Below are positions 1 to 12,400 of a DNA stretch of 64,000 nt, one piece after another (position 1 is the stretch's first letter; each line of letters opens with the position of its first letter). The notes under the pieces are model-generated. The model saw nothing but the letters and a program-made list of their open reading frames with translations, was not told the origin of the DNA and did no database searches. The position numbers and the translations under genes are program-made. Source of the DNA: Diatrype stigma (Eukaryota; Ascomycota; Sordariomycetes; Xylariales; Diatrypaceae). The stretch lies in NCBI GenBank assembly GCA_022225965.2, contig JAKJXP020000019.1, forward strand, positions 1 through 64,000. Reading direction: 5' to 3'.

Positions 1-1950
1 AAAATAGCGTTTAAAAGATGCGTGGAAATTTTTCGGGCCTTTTTTAAAAAAAGAGGCTCCCCGTAGCGCAGCGAAGGGCCGTAGCCTGTTTTTTTAAAAA
101 AGGCCCGAAAAATTTTACGTAAGGCATAACTTATTTTGCTTTTATCGATATTTACGAATAAATTAAAAGCTTTTTAGGATAATGTTATTATTACTTATTA
201 TTTCCGTAACTTTATCCGTTGCAATTAAAAACATAAGCTTAATATTAATAAATTCGAAAGCCGTTAATCGATAAATTTCCTTTTAAAATTCCTTTTATTT
301 TAATTCGTTATAAAAAATCTTTCATTCGATTATGCGATATTATTCGAAATATTAGCTCTTAACCTTTAATATTAAAAAAATAATTAAAAGTTTTTAAATT
401 GCTTTATTTCGAATTATTTTAATTTCCTCGCTTGCTATACGAATAAAACGTTAAAATTCTTCAGAATTATGCCAGCCCTTAAGGTTATATTTATTTATTA
501 AATAACTAAAGCGCATTTATTAAATTCCGAAGCCGCTAATATTAATCTGCAAATAAATATAAAAATTTCGAACGGATCTTTTATTTTCTTTCGATCGTAG
601 CTTGCACTTTCCAATTTCGGCATTACTTACCGTATAAAAAACGTTAACAAAATACGCGCATAAATGCGTTATTTTTTCCAAAGGAAAACCGCCGGAAAAA
701 TATCTTTACCTTTTAATTTAAGGATATTCGTATAATAAAAATATTTAAAGCCGCAATATTCGGCATTATCCAAAACGGACTTTTTTTAGTTCCGAAAGTT
801 TTTCTTATTCTTAAAAAAAAGCATTTTCGGAAAGGTAATAATAAAATTATTATCCATTATAAAACCTAATAACAATTGGAAAATAATAAAGCCTTCGTTA
901 ATAGCAATTAAAACAAAATTCGATTTAACAAAAAACCAAAATACGACGAAGCTTTTGTTAATAAATAATTAAAACAATAATTGGCCCGATAAAAACCGAA
1001 AAACGGCGATACCTTATTATAGCAAAATATTAAACGGTAAAGGGTTTATATTTTTTAGGCTAATTTTCTTAATTTCCAATATTAATTTTTTTAATTAACC
1101 TTTTTATTTATTTTTCGGCATTAATTATTATGCAATAATGGTTTATTTCGATGCGGTAAAAAATATTAAATAGGCTTCGGTATTTATTTAAAAAAGGAAA
1201 AGCTAGATTTATTGGTTTTATATTATGCGGCTTTATTTATTCGTAAATAATAAAAGCGGCTTATAAGAATTATTATTAATAACTTATTACTTTTTAAATT
1301 CGTAAGGGAAATTTACGGATAAAGTATATTTTAATATGGGTTAATTAATTTATTAAATTATAAGGATTTTAAAAATAAGTATTTGGTTAATATTATTTAA
1401 TCGAAAATATTTTCCTTAATGTAAGTCGTATATAATTAATGCGATTTTGCTGCAAAATTTGTTATATTAAATAATATTTTAATTAATACGAATATTCGTA
1501 TTTGGGCATATGTAATGCCCGAATTTTAAATTATAAAACTCGTTTAAATTTAACGAAAATATAATGTATCGATTCGTATCTTTATAAGGAATCCGTATAT
1601 AAGGTTAAATAATCGAATATTTAATTATTCGTATTATTTTTCGATTATAATTAATTTAAGAAACGATGGCTTCGTTTTTAGGAGTTATAGGCGTATTTGT
1701 ATTTAATGCAATAACTTTGTTTTTTAAAAAAATGTAATTGCTTTTTAATAAATCGGATTAATAAAGAAAAATTCGAATCGTTATAATTAAACAAAAGCAT
1801 ATAAGGGATTTATAACTTATTATAAATACAAAGCAAAAAGCAGCTGCAGGAAAGAAATTAATAATGTAGATTTAAAGGAATCTAAGCAGGTAAAGTGCTA
1901 AAAGGCGGTTGCTTAGGTATGGGTAATGCCATTAGGGCATTAGCCACGCA
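1..1950. repeat. AT-rich, RIP-like gene-free block
   Basis: About 2 kb made largely of A and T with many TpA steps, and with no open frame of useful length on either strand. This is the usual look of a transposon copy worked over by repeat-induced point mutation (C to T in CpA context), a process known in Pezizomycotina. I cannot recognise the original element, because no protein motif survives. A strong fold-back sits at its left end (26-115). The composition changes to ordinary intergenic DNA at about 1.9-2.0 kb. The block may continue to the left of the window. Confidence 0.7.
26..115. repeat. Perfect 27-bp inverted repeat (fold-back)
   Basis: Arms 26-52 and 89-115 are exact reverse complements (cores TTTTTCGGGCC and GGCCCGAAAAA followed by T6A7/T7A6 tracts). 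The pairing continues after one mismatch through AGGCT/AGCCT (54-58 with 83-87), leaving a 24-nt GC-rich loop. A perfect long hairpin inside otherwise eroded AT-rich DNA suggests an element terminus or a fold-back element rather than chance. Confidence 0.75.
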
Positions 1951-2008
1951 ATAGGGCAAAACTCGACTGAATGGCAGATAGAATCGTTAGTAGGCCTTAT
2001 AGCCTTGG

Positions 2009-2383
2009 TTAAAAGTGGGCGTTACTGAATTGTTTCGGGTACAATTCGGGTGAAGAGGCTGTAAGGTTACGTTTATATGCCAATAGACCTGTTAGACCTT
2101 TTAGAGCATATATTACCTCATTGTGACTTATACTCTCTTTTAACGTGTGCTTGGGGACCCAAAAGCCCCCAGGAGGTTGACATGTACAACCCAGATGGCT
2201 TGATTTCGTAATGTCACCTACAGTAAACATCTTCGTCGTGGATTCCAAAGCTGTTCTTTGTGTTTGCTCATTCAGTTCCACCACACAATCAAGCATTGTA
2301 TCTGCTAATTGTATTGATTTTCGTAATATCTCCATTTGGACAATGCTTTGCTGCCTGTGATGACCCAAGTCGTCACATGACAC
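2009..2383 (-). CDS. Unrecognised short ORF, possibly a gene remnant
   Basis: A 124-codon frame that starts with ATG and contains two CysxCys-type residues (GCTCQPP) in its middle. I recognise no family, no signal peptide and no membrane segment. It lies at the edge of the AT-rich RIP-like block, so it could be the tail of a decayed gene or a chance frame. No convincing splice partners were seen on either side. Low confidence that it is translated. Confidence 0.15.
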   Translation of the reverse strand: MSCDDLGHHRQQSIVQMEILRKSIQLADTMLDCVVELNEQTQRTALESTTKMFTVGDITKSSHLGCTCQPPGGFWVPKHTLKESISHNEVIYALKGLTGLLAYKRNLTASSPELYPKQFSNAHF

Positions 2384-3389
2384 ACAATGTCAGAATGTAA
2401 AGTTATTTTATACCCTGGGAATACATCCCTAGCGCAGGGTACATATGTGTGTCGTATATGTAGCAGCCCAGCTTCCAGCCTGTGGTAAACACTTACGATA
2501 TCCGCCCAGATTCAGGGGGGATAGGGGTAAAACCACATATAAGCGATAAGGGCTCTAGCAATGTCTAGTCTTTCTTCAGCCTTCAACTGCCAGCATAACC
2601 TTACGTCACATCAGGGCCTTACAGCCCCTAAGTCTTAGTCACCTTTCAGATGAGCCAAGGGTAGAAATAGGGGCGTTCTACCTTTATCTTGAAAACTCTA
2701 TAGCCATAAAAGCTAGCCTCATACGTATTCCATTATACCCTGTTGAGCTTCAGGATACCTGCCCTATTTATACTAACTGTAATATTCTACCTTTCTTCGT
2801 GTCCCCCAAGATATTCATTTCCACAACATTACCCTCATGTAACACGTTTTGATTTCTGTGAGACTTATATGCAAAACGTAAGTCCCGATAATTGGGCGAT
2901 TGCCGATATAATTGCAAAGCTACCTTCCTTTTCGATACCATTACAGATAACCTATCGGATGGTTCCGCTGCATCATGTAGGTCAGCGCTGTAAGAGGTCC
3001 ATGTCTAGGTACCTATCAAAAGTCCCCTTTCACACAACTCAATAGGACCTGGCATACTGACAAAGTCGCCAACTGTTTTCGAATGAATCTGCCTTACATA
3101 TATTTGACTTCCCTGGGAAGATATAGTAAGCGGACGGAAAATCGAAGCTGCATAAAATGACGCAACATGCTGGATTGGGATTTTGTCATATACTACAGAA
3201 ACGATATGATACTACGTCAATCATCCTATTTCTCATGATGTATATTGGGGCCAATACTGTAGACGCAAACTCGATGTCATTTCGTTATGGCTACTTTAGT
3301 CTATAGTCTAAACTAGGTCAACTGTAACTTAGGAAGCTTCGCCGGTGTAGGTTAACCACCTGATATATACAGGATGAGGAAAGATAGAA
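2384..3389. other. Intergenic, nothing recognised
   Basis: Moderately AT-rich DNA with stop codons in all frames apart from a 100-codon plus-strand frame at 2743-3045 that resembles nothing known to me. It holds the 3' flank of the secreted-protein gene that ends at 3390. Confidence 0.5.
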
Positions 3390-4069
3390 TCAACGAAAAT
3401 GAAACGGTAGCAAGTTTGTAGCCCGAGACTGGACTCCAGGCGCATCAGGCTCAACACTCGTACTCGCCACCGCAAACTGGCGGATTCCGGTGGTCTCGTT
3501 CGCGCCGCAAGGCCCCATGTGCAGCAGGCTATGCTCCGGCACCTTTCCATCAGCAGTTGGGATCTGGAGTGCGACTGTCTCGGTAATACCCAGATACTGC
3601 GTACGATGGCCCTTCTTGCTGAGATCGGCAGTATCGGCAGCGAATATGAGACCAAACTGGCCCCCGGCCACATGTGCGCTGGTGCTATCGTCGTCGGGCA
3701 GCGTAATCAGAGCCAAGCCCGTGGTGAAGACAACCCATCTAGCCAAGCACGCTGTATTAGTAACTCGGTGTTCAAATCTGGCACTCAGAGAGGGGGGGCG
3801 ACTTGCTGGTTGTGTGGTGCGTTGTGCACGCCGGCATCAAAGCTGGAAGGCAGGACGGTGTAGCTCATGTTTGCAACGTTGCTCAACATCGCTGCGGCCG
3901 ATCCAGCTGTTCCAGGCTCCGTCGAGATCTTGAACGGTTCGGCCATCTGCCAGCACTCGAGTGTCGAGGAACCATGCCGGGCTCCGATGGCTGTCACGTT
4001 TAGATTAAGGCAGGCTGCACCCCGAATTGATAGGACAACTGCGAGGAAGGGGGGTATTTGTGGCTTCAT
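3390..4069 (-). CDS. Small secreted protein, two exons, GC-AG intron
   Basis: Model: complement of 3390-3738 joined to 3807-4069, 203 residues. The start ATG at 4069 opens a signal peptide (MKPQIPPFLAVVLSIRGAAC), cleaved near residue 19-20; the ATG at 4150 in the same frame would put 27 polar residues ahead of it and is less likely. The intron (3739-3806, 68 nt) has no usable GT donor in the right phase. The donor is GCAAGT, the classic GC-type donor; the branch is TTACTAAT and the acceptor CTAG. Splicing there restores HNQWVVFTTG across the junction, in frame. The mature protein resembles small secreted fungal proteins of unknown function with a compact beta-rich look (QFGLIFAADTAD, GHRTQYLGITE, LLHMGPCG). 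I know no activity for the family; a cupin-like fold is only a guess. It probably acts outside the cell. Confidence 0.7.
3739..3806 (-). other. GC-AG intron
   Basis: Minus-strand intron with donor GCAAGT, branch-like CTAAT and acceptor CTAG. The nearby GT dinucleotides in exon 1 are all in phase 0, whereas exon 2 needs phase 2. Only the GC donor gives a continuous reading frame. Confidence 0.65.
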
Positions 4070-5090
4070 GGTTTTGGATTTGACGTCAGGATTTGGGTGT
4101 TTTACATTATTAAGGAGAAGATGTACGAAGTATGCCCAATTCCATTTCATTGAAAAGCAGCCTGTCCTAGATTATTTAGATAGGTAGTAAAACGGTGACC
4201 GACCCCACCCTGTCGTTCTCGTCCCCCCTTTCGTGTAACGGCGTATTCACCCTCCAAGTTCACAGCTGAAAAAGCATGCGTCTCGGTAAATTTCCTATTA
4301 AGGTATGCCCACCTATCAGGTAGATCTCCCCCCCCATCCCTGTTTTGGACGATTGCTTCTGTACGATGTGCATGCCCAGAAGTCAGCTAGCAGGCGGGAT
4401 CCGAGAAACACCGGATGATCACAAAATACTGCATTGGCGATAGAGTCTAGACCTGATATTTTGCCTAGCTGAACATCCACATGCGCCTTTGAGAACATTA
4501 ATGCGCATTTACATAACCAAACTACGTAGATTTTACAATGATTTAAATGAATATGTGCTTAAGTACTAAAGTATGATACACCTAGGTATGTAAATAGATG
4601 CACGACTAGCAGTGGGAATTTCAAGGTCATCCTGTATCATCGGATTCCGACTAGCTGGATTGTTTGCGTGCTGTATAAAGCAATCAGCGATCGACGTCTC
4701 GGAGGCTGTCTCAGGTACACAGGAGAGCGTTTGTAGCGAGTGCGGGTGCACAGAAACAGGAAATATAATACAGTTGCTTCGTGGCTGCAGCTGGATTGGA
4801 GAACGTTGGATCGTGCTCTCTCCTGCCTCAATGCCTGGACTTGTCTGGAAGTGGCCGCAGCATCTGGTGGATGTCATGATCATGAAGCAGGAAGTGTCTC
4901 TCAAGTTTCGTCGTGATATAACTACACTTCCTGTTTTCCTTCTCAAAAAATGTGGACTGGTTCTCAGCACGAAGAGGCCATACCCATGATATTGATGAGC
5001 TCAATACCCCTTTCTTGTCTTGACAATAGCTCCCCCTTAGCACGCCCCACAAACGCGCCCCTTTAGTGGGCCTACACATGTGCCCGCGCG
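4070..5090. other. Intergenic between divergent genes
   Basis: Shared upstream region of the secreted-protein gene (minus) and the rhodopsin-domain gene (plus). Overlapping frames on both strands at 4566-4989 show no recognisable protein features and look like chance. No clear regulatory motif seen. Confidence 0.5.
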
Positions 5091-6335
5091 ATGGTTCTGC
5101 AGAACAACGATATAACCGCCTCTGCAAGAGCTGAGGCCCATATCAGCTCAGCCAAACTGATAGGCGTCATAACGTTCTATATGACAGTATGCACCGTTTT
5201 CACATTTGCGAGGATGTGGACAAGGTATTTTGTTCATCAACAGCTTTGGTGGGATGATTGTGAGTACTTGTCCTAGTCCATATCATACCGGCCATCTTGC
5301 CTGATTCATTGAAACAAGGGACGATGGCTCTGGCGTGGCTCAGTACTGTCGGCCTTTGCGTACTACAGCTCGTGATGATGAAGTATGGAGCCGGCCTCAA
5401 CGTATGGGATGTTCCAGTCGAAGACCTCAAGGTTTACCTGAAGGTAGGCCAACCGTTCGAACGCATCATCCCCCAAACTTGAATGCTGACTCGTTCCTGA
5501 CTCCTAGCTTTTCCTCGATATCCAAATGGTGGCGCGAATCTCTATCTTGTTTGCTCGAATATCTATCCTGCTGCTTTATATTCGGATATTCTTCCCGATC
5601 GGAACACCTAGATCGACATTCTGGTGGATTATACAAGTTATAATCCTGCTTAACCTACTATACACGATCTCTCTCATTTTAGTCACAACGCTTCAGTGCG
5701 TACCCTATCATCTACCATGGGGTAGTAGTTGTGTCAACCAGTGGTTGATTTTGATCATGGCTTCAGTTATCAACATCATCAGCGACATCGCCGTCCTTGC
5801 CATTCCTATCGCCTCGATTTCAAAACTTCAGACGACGAGAAAGAGAAAATGGGCCATATGGGCATTGTTTGCCTTTGGAGCATTAGCCCCACTAGCCAGC
5901 ATTGCACGCCTAGGTTACCAAATACCGGTGGCTGATGGCGAGAACAAGACCGTCATATACCCCATCGTGCTGATTCTTGCAACTGCAGAGCAAGTAGTCG
6001 CAATGATCGTTGGTTCTGCACCCGTAGCTAGTGCTGCGGTCCTCAAGGTATTACGGCGGAAGCTCCCTGGCCCTGTCCACCAGAAGAGCATGTCGCAACG
6101 CATGTGGCCAAGTAGGGAGGCTAGGAACCGGCCGGCTAGGGATGGCCCAGGAGAAATCCCTGATCCATATCCAATCACAGGAGCTACATTGACAACCAGT
6201 GCGGAAGCCTTATATCCCAACACTATGGCCATATCAAGCAATGGGGAGCATGACGAATCCTGGGAAATGATCAAAGCGACCTCGAGTATCAATAAAGAGA
6301 TTTCGCATGGAACATCAACAACGATTTGTGTGTAA
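5091..6335 (+). CDS. Fungal rhodopsin-domain (SAT4/PTH11-like) integral membrane protein
   Basis: Model: 5091-5259, 5319-5443, 5508-6335; 373 residues. Introns of 59 and 64 nt have donors GTGAGT and GTAGGC, branch-like CTGATTC and GCTGACT, and acceptors AAG and TAG; phases 1 and 0 fit. The first junction rebuilds the family hallmark WWDDW (tail of TM2 region), and the third exon opens LFLDIQMVARISILFARISILLLY. Seven hydrophobic segments follow the family pattern, with paired cysteines in the extracellular loop (LQCVPYHLPWGSSC) and a basic stretch TTRKRKW before the next helix. The cytoplasmic tail after about residue 295 is polar. Members are plasma-membrane proteins of the large fungal family that includes PTH11-like receptors; the ligand is unknown. 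No CFEM domain is present. No partner gene is obvious nearby. Confidence 0.85.
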
Positions 6336-7369
6336 CAGACGAACCAGGCATTCGTTTCAGTATCTGGGGATCATGCGTCGAATCTGCGACTTATAAGCGA
6401 AAGAATACATCGCTCGTATACAGGTTGCTTACTGTGTTTGGTACTTTTTTTTTCGACAAAACCATATCACAAACTCCTTGGGTAGCTGGGTTACTACTAG
6501 TTGTGTGGCTCGGTCATTGGTATTCTTGATTCCAAAATGTCTTACCCAATAACCGATGTAGCCAGATATAAATAAGTATACAGCTACGGAAGGCTTCTTC
6601 CCATCCAGCGGCATAAACGGGGGGTCACGATTCGGATATCACTAGGGGGTCTGTTTTTCATCGGCAGGTTACCTTGAGCTAGCCGCTTTGTCATACATAG
6701 CCCTGTGACACGGGTGTCCCAGCAGGAGTATAGTTTCACCAATAACGAAGTTATTCATCCATTCATGTTCTTTGTTGTGGCACTGAAGGAAAATGCAGAA
6801 TCATTGTTAACAGTACCCTTTCTATAGTCAAGCTCTTGTCCGCCTCAGCCCCCTGCCCCAGCCCCCACAGCAACAGTCACCATACCTTGATCGTGCCAAG
6901 GTGACTTTACACATACCTACTGTGGTCAAACTCCATCTTTATATAGATCACTTGAAGCTGGTTAAAGCAATCCCAGCCAATCAGCAGCATTCGGGTCGTG
7001 AGGCACAGGTGTGATGTTCGTCATACTCAATGTTTCAACACGAGGCCACGAGGCTTGGCTACCTGCCTTCACGCCCACCATTCCCATCAGAGTATGACTT
7101 GATAGGTGCTGACATATTTCGGTGAGTATTGTATGGTGGTGGCAGTCAGCCTGTAGAACTGCTCCCATTACACTTTATCCCCAATGGCTTCATGTGTGGT
7201 ATTTCTAGTGACTTGGGAATACCGTCTGAGACACAAAGAGTATTTATAGGTAATATGTGCGACGCTGACTGCAAGTAATACTGCGGTATATAAAGTCACG
7301 CAGTAACCTATGCGATTTGAGCATATCCCCGTATGAGTCGTGGTTGTAACAGCAACTTTCAAGTTGACC
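6336..7369. other. Intergenic, nothing recognised
   Basis: Contains the 3' flank of the rhodopsin-domain gene and the 5' region of the DUF3176 gene. A TATA-like GGTATATAAAG occurs at about 7283, 80-90 nt ahead of the DUF3176 ATG, which fits a core promoter. Short frames here look like chance. Confidence 0.4.
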
Positions 7370-9493
7370 ATGGCATCTTTAACTGGAAGCCAGCGTCCTA
7401 TCAATTCTCCAGCATACATGGGGGAAATTCAGCAACCAGAAGATCATCGTGCATCATCGGGCTCGTTAGAGTTTCAGTCCAGCACTGGACTTGATCAAAC
7501 CATAACCCTCACAAGGACTCCAGCTTCATCTGACGGCCAGGTTTCCCCGACCATACATGACATCCCATCAGGCCCCCATTTGCCAGAATTGCCCCAGGGC
7601 GTTCCTTCCAATGGCTCTCATCCAGACTCTCAAGATGGTGGTAGCACGTTTGCACGGAGCGATATCAACTCCGCTATCTCTGTCCGAGATCATACCCCTG
7701 AGGGGTCCATAGTATCCCAAGATGCGACAGAAAACGAGTATGATACCCACGAAAAGCTACGAAGATCTTCGTGGTGGTGGTGGGAGATTGTTGCTTCTGG
7801 CTTGAGTATCATTAGCTTATCGTTGCTGATAAGTTTACTCATGAAAGCTGATGGGCTCGCCTTACAATCTTGGACCTTGCCTATCCAGCCTAACTCCCTG
7901 ATTGCGGTATTGACGACAATCAGCAAATCAGCCACAATGGTTTCTTCTACCGCTTGCCTGGGTCAGCTCAAGTGGAAACACTTCATCTCTGGGCCAAGGC
8001 AACTGAATGAGCTTCAAATCATAGACGACGCAAGCCGAGGGCCTTGGGGATCGTTCATTTTGTTGTTAGGTGCTCTTCGACTTCGCCCTCGTGGATTGAT
8101 GTCGACTGCAGCCGCCCTCGTCATTCTTGCTGCGCTTGGGTTTGAGCCGAGCGCACAACAAATTCTCGAGTTTCCCACAAGGACGAGAGCCCTGACCAAT
8201 ACTACCCCAAAGCTCAGTGTGGCCAACTTTTACAATCCAAAATCCTGTCAAGAGCTACGATCGTGTATGTTACCCAATTGTCTATATGTTGATTTCGATA
8301 CACTGATATCTATCGTAGCTTGGAGTATAGGGGCGAAGTTGGACTTCATTACTCTACAGTCATCCATCATCCATGTGATTGCTGGAACAGTCTTTCAGCC
8401 GAATTTCGATTGTCCAGCCGAATACTGCACTTGGGATGATTTTACCACCCTAGGGATTTGCAGCGCTTACGAGAATGTGACTGATACTGTTACCATCAAT
8501 TGCGAGGCCGGTTATGAGGATTTAGCACTCTATAACTGCTCATACGAGTTTCCACAGCATACAGAGTTGAAAGGTGACCCTCAAGAGAATATGACGTTTG
8601 GCGAGAGCAACAGCGATCCAGATCTCAATCAGGCAGACTGGTTTCGATCTTGGTTTAATGTTCACAGCAGCCCTGACAACAGCGCGCTCGGCAGGATACA
8701 TGCTGTGAAGGTAACTGAATACAATTTTTGCGAAGAATGGTTATGTGGCAATGGACCTCCAAAAACAGAATCCTACTATGGCGAATTCTATTGGTGTGCT
8801 AAAACCTTCCGAAATGTTACTGCATTACCAAAAGAGCTTCGATCTGGGGCCGTGGAAACAGAGCGACTCGAAATGATCGATAAATACATCGATGCGGCAA
8901 CAGGCGACCCGAATCTAGTATTCGTAGCACCATCTTCTGGGACAAACTTCACGGTTGCTATGGTTGGCATGGTATACCTTCCATTATATTTCCAGTCCCT
9001 ATTGACCACGTCAATTAAGAATGTGTATCCATTTTCTGGTCGTATAGACGGCGCGGTAGATATCGGCAACTTTCTCTTCGCGACTGACTTTGCAAATTTC
9101 ACAAACAATTTGGCAACGACGCTTACGAACCAGATACGAAGCACGAACCCCGGAGATAACAGGAATGTCACCATACTTAATGGGAGAGCATTTGTTAACG
9201 AGACATACATCCGTGCACGGTGGCAGTGGCTCGCTTTCCCTGCAACTGTCACGATCGTCACGACCGTCCTACTGGGCATATCTATAATTGTGAATCGGAA
9301 GGATCCCCTTTTCAAAGGTTCAGCACTGGCGCTGTTGTTCCACGGACTTGGAGAATGGCCTCACAGCAGTAGACAGAACCTATATACAGTCGAGGGCCTA
9401 GAGTATATGGCTAAGAACATGACTACGAAGTTAGTGGAGGATGACGACGGGGTATTGAAGTTCACGAAAATCGCTAGGGGGCCAGGCGCCTAG
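7370..9493 (+). CDS. DUF3176 membrane protein
   Basis: 707 residues in a single exon. The frame is open from 7340 but the first ATG is at 7370 in a good context (GACCATGG). Order: polar N-terminus of about 130 residues; a TM segment starting WWWEIVASG (about 134-155); the DUF3176 hallmark RGPWGSFILLLGALRLRP followed by a second hydrophobic stretch ending ALGFEPSAQQI (about 222-265), matching the family pattern in which 'RGPWGS' precedes a helix and 'D/EP..QQ'. Next comes a large, probably extracellular domain rich in Cys and N-glycosylation sequons (about 280-610), and a final TM segment near 617-645 (LAFPATVTIVTTVLLGISII) with a short cytoplasmic tail. The function of DUF3176 proteins is not established. 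They are common and variable in Pezizomycotina and often lie in accessory regions. No introns needed. Confidence 0.85.
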   Translation: MASLTGSQRPINSPAYMGEIQQPEDHRASSGSLEFQSSTGLDQTITLTRTPASSDGQVSPTIHDIPSGPHLPELPQGVPSNGSHPDSQDGGSTFARSDINSAISVRDHTPEGSIVSQDATENEYDTHEKLRRSSWWWWEIVASGLSIISLSLLISLLMKADGLALQSWTLPIQPNSLIAVLTTISKSATMVSSTACLGQLKWKHFISGPRQLNELQIIDDASRGPWGSFILLLGALRLRPRGLMSTAAALVILAALGFEPSAQQILEFPTRTRALTNTTPKLSVANFYNPKSCQELRSCMLPNCLYVDFDTLISIVAWSIGAKLDFITLQSSIIHVIAGTVFQPNFDCPAEYCTWDDFTTLGICSAYENVTDTVTINCEAGYEDLALYNCSYEFPQHTELKGDPQENMTFGESNSDPDLNQADWFRSWFNVHSSPDNSALGRIHAVKVTEYNFCEEWLCGNGPPKTESYYGEFYWCAKTFRNVTALPKELRSGAVETERLEMIDKYIDAATGDPNLVFVAPSSGTNFTVAMVGMVYLPLYFQSLLTTSIKNVYPFSGRIDGAVDIGNFLFATDFANFTNNLATTLTNQIRSTNPGDNRNVTILNGRAFVNETYIRARWQWLAFPATVTIVTTVLLGISIIVNRKDPLFKGSALALLFHGLGEWPHSSRQNLYTVEGLEYMAKNMTTKLVEDDDGVLKFTKIARGPGA

Positions 9494-12400
9494 GATATAA
9501 AGCTACGGTCACAGTGGAAAGGACCGCTAGCTTTTCTATCATAACTTAAATATAATCAAATATATGGATATATATTGCTCGATAGTTCCAATGTCAATGC
9601 CTAAGATTGCTCACAATTGGTCACACGTCTTGCCGAATCCACGAGTTGTCCGTTTCTATGGAATACCTCCAAAAGTGAGGTTTTTAGTCTCTATAATTCC
9701 ACGTTAGTACACTCCGGTCTCTCCAAAGCTAGGGAGTTGAACGTATTTCATGGAGCAAACTTCGATCACTGGGCAGATGACCTATTCCTAACATCGGAAG
9801 GCTTTCCAAAAGGGTCCCGGAGGTCTGTTGAGATACCCGCACAGTCCTGCCACAACTGACCAAGGTTCTCGGTCTCGATCGAATAGAGATCACTTGACTT
9901 GATATCGGGTAGACTACCCGGTCACCGTCCCATGGCTATTGGGGTTTCTCCCCGTTGTTAAGCTGGATAATGCAGCCTAGCTATTATAATCTAAAGTCGC
10001 CGGTGAGACATTCAGCTTATTACTAGGTTCAGAGCCTGGCCAGGGTGTTATACTCGCTAGTTCTCACGTCAATACCTCCTATGACAGTCTTCATTGTCTT
10101 ATAGCATGACAGGCGCGGAAGCTGGTGCTATGTATGTAGGGAATCTATGCCCCAGGTTCACGCAAGTCAGGGGCCTAACGGCTCACCTTTGCACGGAACG
10201 TGATGTACAAAATACCACGGATGAAGTTCTTTAGACGGACGGATGTCCGGTCGAAAGCTTGTCTCGACGACACCCGAGCGGATGTATGGGTATGTTCAGT
10301 TCAGTCTTTTACGGAACAGGCGAAACGGATCCAATGTGACTGCAGAACCCCTTCAGGAGGTAGTTCAGTAGGTACCTTCCTTGTATTCACGCAATGGTTA
10401 CCTGGATCCTTCTATTCGTACATGCATAGGGATATTACATGCAAGGCATTATCGTGAAGTGCGCATCAGGTAGCCCGGAGACAATCTCGCCTACGGATAC
10501 GGGAGTGTGAGGGATATAATACACCTACGTACGCACCCGCGAGCAGACATACACACACACCAGAGAAAAGCCCCGCAATCTAGTTTATCCATTGCCACCA
10601 AGACCATGGTTGCATGTGTCATGTAATACGCAGCTTTAGTTAAAGAGTCTTGTATCAACTACGTTTGTTGGAAAAGCTATACTCGCCGCTGGCTGTGATG
10701 AAGGTTAATATCAATGGCAGTGTTGATGTAGGTAATGATGAGCATTCTACCACAGCGCACACGACGAATGGGCTAAGCGGAAAGGGGGGTAAATAACTTC
10801 CTAATAATCTTGTATACTCTGGCAATCTCAAAGAGACTAAGTGGGAACATGAACGTCTCCCTAAATATTAATCTAGGCGTCTCGACATATCTTTCGGTCT
10901 CGCCCGTTCGTTCGCCTGCTCAACGAGAGCTACTACAAGGGAACGGTGTTCCAGAACCGCCACCAGATAGCCAGAGTACCGCGTATGCCTACACACCTAT
11001 CTAGGTTCAGATGTGGACATGCATGAATCAATGCATGCACGGTATGTATGCTGACGTTAGGCCGGTTATGTACGCATGTACTAACTGGCTGACAGCATTG
11101 AGACTGACATGAAGGCTGTTCTGAGTAGTGATCCCTTCGCGTGCAAGCCTCGCGTGAACACCTTCCTGGCTTGCTTTGCCTTCTCTTTCTCGTCCACTAT
11201 GCCTGTCTGCCCACCCATCCCTTACCCCCATTCCCTCCGCCGTTGAACCGCCTTCCGAGCCTCTGCATAGAGGCGTCCGTACATGATTGGACACCGTCGT
11301 CGGCCAGAGTATGTACGTTACATACTCCCCCAAAGCTAAGCTTTTCAGCCGGCAGGGGGACCCCCCTAACGCAAAAGCGGTGTACCAGCACAGTCGGACC
11401 CGGAAGTCTGGGGAGGAACATTGCTTTTCCCTGTTTCCCCACGCGGAGAAATCGGGGAGGCAGGGAGGGAGGAACACAATGTCTCGTGGATGTATCTGCG
11501 ACACTCGAGATACAAGCGCCAAACAAAGTGAGAGATAGATAGCAGTTTGTCTGACTGATGGCTGGAAAGAGGAAAGGGGGAAAGGGGAAACGAGCTGATA
11601 GACCCCACGGGATACTGTGTCTTATCTGGTATGATCCGTGAAATAACAGGAATAAGACAATTTCACTACGTAATCTACCTAGCGCACATACGCGGTAATG
11701 GCAATATGAATTTGTATCTAGAACTACCTGGGGTAAATACAAATGCAAGGAAGACGGCCATTCTTCTCGGGGAAGATTCCTCAAGCTAGCCCTCCGAAGT
11801 CGAAACGGGATAGTAAACCACATAGGTTTCGCAAGTCGTGCCCTTCCATCGTGCAACTATTCCAAGTGGTCACGAGATACAGTTGCGGCTCTTACAATCG
11901 AGTCTCGGCATCGTTGTCACGTCACACCGGAGCACGTACCCGTCTCACATGACTCAGCAGGACATATGCATATACATCGGTTGTGCTGAACTTGAGTACG
12001 GAAAATGAGCTGTAGTAGTTATTCATTAAAGGGTGTGTAATTGTATTATGTTACGTAGTTATGCATATGGGCGGCACCACCAGGGATTCGACGCGACTAC
12101 ATGGTAACATGAATAGTGCTCTTCCTACAGCTGCTGGTGATACAGTACGGTGGTAACTAGGAGAAGACGCCTCTGCCGTCGCCCTATCGCCTCTAGGGAC
12201 GGGACATGGATTGGGAAAGAGTGATGGGATGAGATGGAACCTGACGAAGGGAAGGGAGATAGGAGACGGCTCCTTTACCACACGAAATCGATGCCGATGG
12301 CGAATATTCCTGCAGGCGTCCCAAAGGAATCACTACGGGCCTACCTAGCCCTTAGAGCTCCCATAAGCCCGCACGGGGTTCAACTCTGGAAGAATCTCCG

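Noticed and set aside
11028..11856. Overlapping 130-220-codon frames on both strands
   Set aside because: Frames overlap in opposite directions, lack domains and splice logic; best explained by base composition.
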